From NCBI RefSeq assembly GCF_000002875.2, contig NC_009420.2, positions 1,960,951-2,024,950 on the forward strand: a DNA stretch of 64,000 nucleotides. The letters are read 5' to 3'. The translations under genes and the position numbers were made by a program. The stretch comes from Leishmania infantum JPCM5. Taxonomy: Eukaryota > Euglenozoa > Kinetoplastea > Trypanosomatida > Trypanosomatidae. The first letter of the stretch is position 1; each line of letters opens with the position of its first letter. The notes under the pieces are model-generated. The model made no database searches. It had not been told where the DNA came from and saw nothing but the letters and a program-made list of their open reading frames with translations. This document shows positions 58,701 through 64,000 of the stretch, in pieces.

Positions 58701-61700
58701 TACCAAAACAACCCACAACACATCTATAACGTGATTCCAACTCCTCAGCTTCCAACGCCCTCAAACACATCTGCCACCCATAAAGAAAACGCTCCGTCAC
58801 CCAATCACGCAGCTTCGCGTCGCTGTCCGCCTGCAGCTGCTGCTGCTCGGCGCTCGCCGCCTCCAGGCGCTCCTCCATCGCCTGCAGGCGCTCCTCCGCC
58901 GCGGCGACCTCGGCGCGCAGTGCACGCTCGCGCTCCGCGGCATCGGCGGCCGCGCGCGCAATCGCCTCCGCGACAGACGGCGACGCCGGCGCGTCCGCAC
59001 CCAACGCAGCAAGCGCGTCGGCAACGCTGTCGCACAGCTCCTGGCGCGCAGCCGCCGTCTGCGCCAGCCGCTCGTCCGCGGCACGCAGCTTCGCGTCGCG
59101 GTCCGCCTGCAGCTGCTGCTGCTCGGCGCTCGCCGCCTCCAGGCGCTCCTCCATCGCCTGCAGGCGCTCCTCCGCCGCGGCGACCTCGGCGCGCAGTGCA
59201 CGCTCGCGCTCCGCGGCATCGGCGGCCGCGCGCGCAATCGCCTCCGCGACAGACGGCGACGCCGGCGCGTCCGCACCCAACGCAGCAAGCGCGTCGGCAA
59301 CGCTGTCGCACAGCTCCTGGCGCGCAGCCGCCGTCTGCGCCAGCCGCTCGTCCGCGGCACGCAGCTTCGCGTCGCGGTCCGCCTGCAGCTGCTGCTGCTC
59401 GGCGCTCGCCGCCTCCAGGCGCTCCTCCATCGCCTGCAGGCGCTCCTCCGCCGCGGCGACCTCGGCGCGCAGTGCACGCTCGCGCTCCGCGGCATCGGCG
59501 GCCGCGCGCGCAATCGCCTCCGCGACAGACGGCGACGCCGGCGCGTCCGCACCCAACGCAGCAAGCGCGTCGGCAACGCTGTCGCACAGCTCCTGGCGCG
59601 CAGCCGCCGTCTGCGCCAGCCGCTCGTCCGCGGCACGCAGCTTCGCGTCGCGGTCCGCCTGCAGCTGCTGCTGCTCGGCGCTCGCCGCCTCCAGGCGCTC
59701 CTCCATCGCCTGCAGGCGCTCCTCCGCCGCGGCGACCTCGGCGCGCAGTGCACGCTCGCGCTCCGCGGCATCGGCGGCCGCGCGCGCAATCGCCTCCGCG
59801 ACAGACGGCGACGCCGGCGCGTCCGCACCCAACGCAGCAAGCGCGTCGGCAACGCTGTCGCACAGCTCCTGGCGCGCAGCCGCCGTCTGCGCCAGCCGCT
59901 CGTCCGCGGCACGCAGCTTCGCGTCGCGGTCCGCCTGCAGCTGCTGCTGCTCGGCGCTCGCCGCCTCCAGGCGCTCCTCCGCCGCGGCGACCTCGGCGCG
60001 CAGTGCACGCTCGCGCTCCGCGGCATCGGCGGCCGCGCGCGCAATCGCCTCCGCGACAGACGGCGACGCCGGCGCGTCCGCACCCAACGCAGCAAGCGGG
60101 GAGTTCGCGTGGCTGCTGAATAGCGGGGTGTTGTTATCTTGGAACGTTGCTATGAGCGCGCTGAGGGATCTCTCTTCTTGCTCTTTATGCTGAAGCTGCT
60201 GTTCCAGTTGTGCGGACTTTTTCTCAAGGTCTTGAATGTAAGTAGCGATGGGGACGCCTCCGCTACGGATTTTTAGCTTGGAGTAGAGAGCCGCATTGGT
60301 GCACAGCGTTTCTATAAAGGGCGGTAGTTGATCGAGCTCCTCCATGGTTGGAGGTGAGGAAAACGAGAGAGCCATGCGTTCTGACGATTGCTGGTGGCCG
60401 CTGTCGTGAAAGCTTCCCGCCCCATGAATGAGCAGGTGTTCCTCCAGGATGCCCCACAACTTTCTAAACTGCTCGTGCTCGTTCCTCATAAGTCGGAGGA
60501 CATCCACGTGAGTGTCATCCGTGTCTGATTTGGTAGCTGTGTAAATGGTGGATGTCTGCTGCAAGAGTGCGTGATAGGCGTGGACAACATTGGTTATCAT
60601 CTCGAGAACTGAGCCGTCGGACACAGAAGTTGAGGAAAGAGGTACGACAGCTTCAAGCGCCCAATCGTAGAAAGCCTGCAGTCGCTGGGACACGACAGCG
60701 GCTTCGAGAACGGTCTCCTTCGGGGTCGTTGTGAGAAGCGTCGTCAGTTTATGGAGTGCTTTGTGACCCTCGGCGAACAACGGCGTCACGGTTTCGGTGC
60801 TCTCAAGGGCGCCTGCAGGCCCAGTAGGAGTGTGCGGCTGCGTTGATTGAAGTTTCTGCGCTATGCCGGCCTTCACTGCAGTATTGGTTGCCAGCGAAGA
60901 GGCGGGAAGCAGCAGTGCTCCTCGCGGGATGGCAGATTGCAGTGCTGACAGCTTTGCCTGCAGTATGGCGACGTCCTTCTCCCACGCCTCCCCGGCTGCG
61001 AGAAAGTTGCACTTGAGGTTGGCAATCTCTTCATCACGCTCCTGTCTTAGCACCTCCAACTCCTTCACCACCTCCTCTAGCTCGCGTTGCCTCTCGCGGG
61101 CAGCAGCGCGCTCCTGCTCGAGGGCGTGGATCGCCTCCAAGTGAGCGGCAGAGATTACCAGCTTCTGCACGCCACTAGACGCAGACAAATGACTCGAGCA
61201 ACAGGCCTCGCTCATGCCGCCGAATGAGCCACTCGCTCCCAAAGATGCCTCGGCGGGCGTCGAATTGTCTAGAGACACCTCGCCGCGCAGTGCTCTGAGA
61301 AACAGGTTCCGCAGAGACGCGTATTCGCGGTACTGTGACCGCAGCATGTCATGCGCTACGTCACTATACGAGAAGACCAGCTCTTCGAGCCTGCGAGAGA
61401 GCTGCTTTGTGTGGCGGCTTGCGTCGAAGTGCTTCTGCTGCAACGTTTCCACCTCCAATTCTTTTTGGTTGAGTACCCTGCGAAGCTCATTCAGCTCCAG
61501 GGGCACGCTTGTTGCCGAAGAGACCGTGGTGGGGATTATGCTTGTGGCCAGAGACTCCTTGAGGGTAGACACATCCGCGGTGGCGCGGGCGAGTTCGTCG
61601 ATAAGAACGGCAACGGTTGTCTCCACACGCTGCGGAAGGGCCGCCCGCTCCTGCTGTTCTGCTTTTTCGCGGTTCCATTCCTGTGACAGAGGAAGGACGC

Positions 61701-62943
61701 TTGTGTGCACCTTCTCCCTAAAGCTCCGTACCGCATTTACACAGGCGCTCTCCAGCTTTGCAAGGTCGGCGGCCGCTGCACCGGCGTTGGCCTCCGTCTT
61801 GTCTCCTCGTTGTGCCGCGACGCTATCGGCTGGCTCTGCTGGTGTCGGCATCTTCCTCAGACGCTCTACGTAGGCATTGAGTGCGTCAGGCGATATCTTT
61901 GTCGTCTTCAGCTCCCTGCCTTCTACTAGTGCTCCCACCTCAGCCGCAAACGCCTGAAACTGCTCCAGCTCCACCTGCAGATTGCTCGCCAGCGAATGCA
62001 TCTCGTCGGAGCCCGTCTCCATTATTCCCTTTGTTGCCGCACAGGGATGGATGCTGCTCGGGGCGATCGACGGCGAAGAGAGCAGGGACGACGGCCCCGC
62101 AGCAGCGCCCCTGGTAGAATGAGCTGGTACCACCTTCATCGAAGGACGCATGTCTTGCTCGATGGCGTGCAGCACGGACTCTACGTGAACGTCCCAGTCG
62201 AGCCCGCCACAGCTCGCCGGCGTGTCGAAGACGTCAGCGTTTTCGACCTGCAAGGACGGATTCGACAAGTGAGCAAAGTCGTTAACCAGCGCCACACATC
62301 GATTTTTCCACAGGTCGAGCGAGCGACGACCCACGGCGCTGCCGCCGCCGAGGTCTCGTCCTTCGTAGTCGTCGTCGTCACTCGAGGTGGTGTCGTCATG
62401 ATCTCGCGCACCACCTGCAGGCGCCTGTGCCCTCAGGGTCTTCTTGTCGCGGCCTTCCACAAACCCTTCGTGGACAGGCGGGCACTCATAGAGCTCCGCA
62501 AATTTTCGCCAAATTGAAAAGTCCTGATGGTCATCTGTGCAGAGCACGATGCGCTCGCGCTTGCCCAGCGACACGGTGCCAGGGATCGTGTTGTCGCGCA
62601 GAAACTCCAATACAAGATAGTAGTATGTCGCTGCGAGCGGGTCCTTGCGGGCGCCGCGTCGCAGGGTGGCGGCGGTGGTGCTCGCTGCCAGCTCGCGCCC
62701 TGGCAGCTTAGGGTGATGAGTAAACCACGCGACGCGCTTCATGCTACGGAAGGCGATTTGCTTGATCTGCTTACTCTGCTCACTACGGGAGGAGTAGGCG
62801 CAAAAGCGGTCTTTTTCGATGGTGATGAAGTTCTTGAGCCCGCGGCCAGCCCCAACCTTCAACGGACCGGCGCTGTCAGCGCACAACCACATCTCCCCTG
62901 TGATGCTGACGGGTGCATCACTCATCTCCTCCATAAACGACAT
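52798..62943 (-). CDS. Giant coiled-coil protein with PH-like N-terminus and tandem 92-residue repeats
   Basis: From the ATG at 62943 (MSFMEEMSDAP) the product is 3,381 residues; the start lies 57 nt after a predicted acceptor at 63001-63000, with no ATG between. Residues about 10-165 look like a PH-type module: 'GEMWLCADSAGPLKVG', then LKNFITIEKDRFCAYSS, and near the end a helix SIWRKFAELYEC. An acidic spacer (DDDDYEGRD) follows. From about 230 to the C-terminus the protein is mainly coiled coil, rich in Ala, Glu, Leu and Arg. It is interrupted at about 948-1378 by five near-identical repeats. The C-terminus is basic and Ser/Pro-rich (ARRSASAIPPRTPGR). Such proteins in trypanosomatids are usually cytoskeletal, for example at the flagellum attachment zone, basal body or flagellum. 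I cannot name the orthologue. Confidence 0.92.
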   Translation of the reverse strand: MSFMEEMSDAPVSITGEMWLCADSAGPLKVGAGRGLKNFITIEKDRFCAYSSRSEQSKQIKQIAFRSMKRVAWFTHHPKLPGRELAASTTAATLRRGARKDPLAATYYYLVLEFLRDNTIPGTVSLGKRERIVLCTDDHQDFSIWRKFAELYECPPVHEGFVEGRDKKTLRAQAPAGGARDHDDTTSSDDDDYEGRDLGGGSAVGRRSLDLWKNRCVALVNDFAHLSNPSLQVENADVFDTPASCGGLDWDVHVESVLHAIEQDMRPSMKVVPAHSTRGAAAGPSSLLSSPSIAPSSIHPCAATKGIMETGSDEMHSLASNLQVELEQFQAFAAEVGALVEGRELKTTKISPDALNAYVERLRKMPTPAEPADSVAAQRGDKTEANAGAAAADLAKLESACVNAVRSFREKVHTSVLPLSQEWNREKAEQQERAALPQRVETTVAVLIDELARATADVSTLKESLATSIIPTTVSSATSVPLELNELRRVLNQKELEVETLQQKHFDASRHTKQLSRRLEELVFSYSDVAHDMLRSQYREYASLRNLFLRALRGEVSLDNSTPAEASLGASGSFGGMSEACCSSHLSASSGVQKLVISAAHLEAIHALEQERAAARERQRELEEVVKELEVLRQERDEEIANLKCNFLAAGEAWEKDVAILQAKLSALQSAIPRGALLLPASSLATNTAVKAGIAQKLQSTQPHTPTGPAGALESTETVTPLFAEGHKALHKLTTLLTTTPKETVLEAAVVSQRLQAFYDWALEAVVPLSSTSVSDGSVLEMITNVVHAYHALLQQTSTIYTATKSDTDDTHVDVLRLMRNEHEQFRKLWGILEEHLLIHGAGSFHDSGHQQSSERMALSFSSPPTMEELDQLPPFIETLCTNAALYSKLKIRSGGVPIATYIQDLEKKSAQLEQQLQHKEQEERSLSALIATFQDNNTPLFSSHANSPLAALGADAPASPSVAEAIARAAADAAERERALRAEVAAAEERLEAASAEQQQLQADRDAKLRAADERLAQTAAARQELCDSVADALAALGADAPASPSVAEAIARAAADAAERERALRAEVAAAEERLQAMEERLEAASAEQQQLQADRDAKLRAADERLAQTAAARQELCDSVADALAALGADAPASPSVAEAIARAAADAAERERALRAEVAAAEERLQAMEERLEAASAEQQQLQADRDAKLRAADERLAQTAAARQELCDSVADALAALGADAPASPSVAEAIARAAADAAERERALRAEVAAAEERLQAMEERLEAASAEQQQLQADRDAKLRAADERLAQTAAARQELCDSVADALAALGADAPASPSVAEAIARAAADAAERERALRAEVAAAEERLQAMEERLEAASAEQQQLQADSDAKLRDWVTERFLYGWQMCLRALEAEELESRYRCVVGCFGICPDVAIASSEAEKMLEIRGMVGGSADEVVRRVRELLAELNGLRAFAREAQEKVVWYEDVRVRVPLIKLSDFVRKRDGTGECYHRDDASVPFLAETLRNSFQALQCLDSEALALRESFSSMKALVKECGTAVNESVEALRKALPRAACVENASPSQPQSTLPVEWGLRVACRGLAASVSEAVHWQGELANIVKATYRILIASSGGTGVHGAPVSHCDNPSFAEYSQLPRLAAQACSERLHSRRSASVEDELAAVTQQRNDLAGTVGACCGSLRSAISVTTPGRVGSLPATATSLTCDEAKSALRDITALTSSILHDYAQSMEHTLAVLTPLASIAANTADASSSFEMLAAATEAVRARIKHMELCQLHHLHVRQCGEEGNAKARGSMQDQLFALSEVFEAGELARRNEQKEEAVPLADVAQQQQPWDAVVEVLSKFAEDVGATVRAQNGSESQNVDNAEVLSPVRQAISLSASAKTQEELQGRLSGILDACKRRAAEHHWAEATEGRMALDREDLRASVTTGEHSLEKMQAQVNEYQKPMATMEAARAALGQSTTQMQLVAARALEETLDFGLRERAASESGARAPTGMGERLGEEMYLVQPRMDAMQDRLNATEVRDSSQVMDAGVLLEAAGQVRSLEDVMRIVSSYSLEYKTKSLEFKESRLRSEIVQDWAAMMVPSAIELRLLRAIVAGVDRPLPGTALADLPAHGSSMRRELTEAEHLLGAAVSDPCAEEATREALLGAMGQACQLLLEAPPERALDTAARHGTASSAEECPAVTAADAVSTTDVGRGTAPNKLADTVYPVIEECGDRAAANGTLCTGEEWYSSVARVTQTLCSALSSAGVAVAVPGDHSLMAGHPSCVSPASQPSMLHSLVSAAEHVSKYTTDTTRLLEDLRESLQDCLSSTECCLPTLVAAVVEEVASLRAASQLAAEEQKHRDHELDALRTLLQEASAVFSDTSTFRSTQSPNFLAKCMAYAKECARLTAPECELSSAFGAASAQKSSLEDAPFSLGDRAAELQRDGVELREVEALKLQGLVCTLSVEVLLAEERAARSIMVAEEATSRLHVLCDPQLRELGFLVERVLARAATTEAQCAQKTAQHCSILAAQEPLAITASGLVSVQEDCCRALVEREGDASCASAPTRFKPETLNILEQEAVLVPRVVQAHGRLTATCAVLRSDLDAAKAVYEQALAEVQAELDIARSRSTELKAHLEHVFDAIEALGSLLFPHEEASLRDASCLPRLAEASGQLVRTAAADAAARCRLEKDACDAAAAFAELQRQCAAAEGNVETLKETVRRYERQEADEIQTLKASAKTAAEAYARMVTALCLSAELVPSAASAAAAVSEKQWAAVVHAVQAAVEEGGRQTSDAAELRVEMTILQSRMVELKAAVLEAEAREGNLLQRLNALMMSSGPLKAAVTAVMASRECDLESLEDVALAMHAAVQLVERQQGNMNQLIAGGGDLRSDAESLHGRLCGVAEECGVARPSLASLEETHGMLQRRMAQLERHVHDTISTVDRRAAAVLGEAESRRLDKGTPADCLDGIAYLADALACRAEECDAAKAQLLAWRAEARDREEANLRNTTRLSTLWHAFRTALLPQLVDEPADRGGCGEVEVFSPDAVEFLASEAETRQAIQMIIDTAERLRSTHDDLQAVYAALRGHFGGDATTAVCDGTATPHAPARALHNSGVTSLRFDDTVTATLHLVSTVVNAKCTSVTEFIDLVVSDVLRDTSGSARVLFATLRPGAFAERLQGVLASLRTLRESSDQHGDRARRLPAFMDALVETIHSHGGRVDVTSSDATGDLTIADATMPYRHDSATTFEDCQAREQRAIVHGLQALLNQQEERARALTAEWQCVTTQYHQLSQEQVAAEETVVELRRRVQFKLQEDSKLEESLRELDSHLDQQARELSMRYFADQDAIVRRFTLLRDQIHAAMRLPARRSASAIPPRTPGRDTSTPRS
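58810..60102 (-). repeat. Five-copy in-frame 276-bp tandem repeat
   Basis: Equivalent points in successive copies lie at 58991, 59267, 59543, 59819 and 60074, giving spacings of 276, 276, 276 and 255 bp. Each full unit encodes 92 residues of Ala/Glu/Arg-rich coiled coil. The copy first in translation is 21 bp shorter, lacking seven residues (LQAMEER). The copies are nearly identical at the nucleotide level, including synonymous sites, and very GC-rich, which points to recent amplification or homogenisation. Copy number in the assembly may be collapsed. Confidence 0.95.
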
Positions 62944-64000
62944 GAGCGATGCACTTAACGAGTTATTCGTTTTACTTCTTCCGTGTGGCACGCAGAGAGC
63001 TGGATAGTATAAGCGATAGGCGACAACGAGATGCCCTTCCACGAGGCGATGGGAAGCGGGAGCGGGGTTACGGGAGAGGATGAGGAAGCAAACGGAAGTG
63101 GGCACGCGCTTTGAGAAATAGCCGACCAAAACGACGACAAAAAAAGAACACCAGCGGCGCCAGCTCAACAACACAAACTCACCAGAAAATCACACAAGCA
63201 GAACACCAGTGCGTGCGACCACAGCGACCAGGCGCTGGCTGATGAGATAAGAAATGAGGAGCCAGCAGACCGCAGCACATGCAGCAGCTGCAGCAGGGTC
63301 AAGCAACTTCCCCCGCCAGACACCAAGAGTGAGGTAAGGTGAGGTTGAAGCGACCTGCACGAAGCTACAACTCACTCACAATGCAAGACAAAAAAAATCA
63401 AACCGGGCCGAATGCGGTAATGAGAGGTGCTATGAGGAGCACAGCACGGTGTAGGCGTAGGTGCAACACACACTTCGCGGAGGTTTTGTGCCCCCACCCG
63501 GCAACGCACCCCCACCCTAGAGAAAAAAGAAAGAGATACACAGAGAAAGCGCAGCCAGAAAAAGGAGAACAGCAACAATAACAGAACTTCACCGCAGTTC
63601 AGGAAAGGAGGAAGGGGGGCGAGTGCGCGGCAGTGGCAAGTGCAATTCTGTAGGAGACAGGCAAAAAAAAAAACAGACAATGAAGGGCAAGCCCTCGAGA
63701 GAGGGAGACCTCAGCGGGGAAAGGCGGCTATGTACAGAAGAGTTGACAGGCTGCTGAAAGATGCAGTTGACAAGACACAGAGGGGAGGGGGCGGGAACAA
63801 CAAGCAAGCCCAATAACCGAAAGAAACGAGGTGATAAGCCAATCAAGGAAAAAGGTTCGACGAGAAAGGTCAGTAGGCGAGGAGATCAAAAAGTAATCTA
63901 GGCCTCACAAGAAGAAAATGCACGTCAGCACTAGAAGCTTCTTTCGCCAGAGGAGCGCTGCAGGTGCAGAGAGAGTCGGAGCGGCGTGAGTGTGTCTGTA
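62944..64000. other. 5' flank of the giant gene and spacer to the next gene
   Basis: About 1.06 kb at the right edge of the window. Minus-strand pyrimidines at about 63090-63053 followed by AG at 63001-63000 are the predicted splice signal of the giant gene. The rest, with CA and poly-A tracts, is presumably the 3' UTR of a gene beyond the window. No gene was recognised. Confidence 0.5.
63000..63090 (-). promoter_or_regulatory. Predicted splice acceptor for the giant coiled-coil gene
   Basis: Pyrimidine-rich minus-strand sequence at 63090-63053 precedes the first clear AG at 63001-63000. This supports the ATG at 62943 and excludes the upstream part of the open frame. Confidence 0.45.

Noticed and set aside
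58810..60102. Possible CRISPR-like array
   Set aside because: The units are 276 bp, directly adjacent, in frame and without unique spacers, so this is a coding tandem repeat in a eukaryotic gene.
58674..60119. 481-codon plus-strand frame through the tandem repeats, and two further minus-strand frames of 350-430 codons
   Set aside because: These follow from a GC-rich, stop-poor 276-bp unit repeated in register. The products are Pro/Ala/Arg or Cys/Arg-rich, and only the frame continuous with the 3,381-residue protein carries normal coiled-coil composition and non-repeat flanks.
1..64000. tRNA, rRNA, snoRNA clusters or a strand-switch region
   Set aside because: No tRNA B-box-like sequence in a plausible context, no rRNA-like block and no change of coding strand were seen by eye. 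Small non-coding RNAs could still be missed without a covariance-model search.

Overview
The window is nuclear DNA of a trypanosomatid, most likely Leishmania or a close relative such as Leptomonas, Crithidia or Endotrypanum. Every credible gene (17 of them) lies on the minus strand with no strand switch, no gene shows an intron, and genes are separated by long GC-rich spacers full of (AC/GT)n, homopurine and G-run simple sequence. Read on the minus strand, those homopurine runs become the polypyrimidine tracts that guide spliced-leader trans-splicing and polyadenylation. This is the layout of one polycistronic transcription unit, transcribed from the right end of the window towards the left. 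Two SIDER-like degenerate retroposons (about 12.6-13.2 kb and 42.2-42.7 kb) fit the same group.

Layout in the direction of transcription (right to left): a 3,381-residue coiled-coil protein with a PH-like N-terminus and a 276-bp in-frame tandem repeat (52.8-62.9 kb); a GH65 plus beta-phosphoglucomutase-like fusion with substituted active sites (48.2-51.7); a basic N-terminus single-pass membrane protein (44.9-46.3); a secretory MRH-domain lectin of OS-9 type (43.1-43.9); a WDR6-like beta-propeller protein (37.4-41.8); a large alpha-helical protein of unknown function (33.6-36.5); a SWR1/SRCAP-like SNF2 ATPase (29.0-32.8); an aldehyde dehydrogenase (26.3-27.9); VPS28 (24.0-24.6); CWC22 (21.1-22.8); a kinesin-like pseudo-motor ending in a CaaX box (18.4-20.3); a VHS-GAT adaptor (14.2-15.8); a VDAC porin (9.4-10.2); a frameshifted small gene (7.2-8.0); ribosomal protein SA (5.9-6.6); a CCDC81-like HU-domain protein (4.1-4.9); and a Gln/Gly-rich RGG protein with possible pumilio-like repeats (0.06-2.9).

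The genes are functionally mixed, as is normal where genes are co-transcribed but individually processed. Being neighbours does not imply a shared pathway. Two are endosomal sorting components (VHS-GAT adaptor and VPS28), two are RNA-processing factors (CWC22 and WDR6-like), and the rest are unrelated. Start codons were chosen as the first in-frame ATG downstream of a plausible polypyrimidine tract and AG acceptor where these could be read.

The best candidates for undescribed biology are the GH65-HAD fusion, in which key catalytic positions of both domains are substituted; the kinesin-derived protein that has lost its P-loop lysine but gained a C-terminal prenylation motif; and the giant repeat protein with its near-identical tandem units. 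No defence system, CRISPR array, plasmid or viral gene, tRNA or rRNA gene was found.
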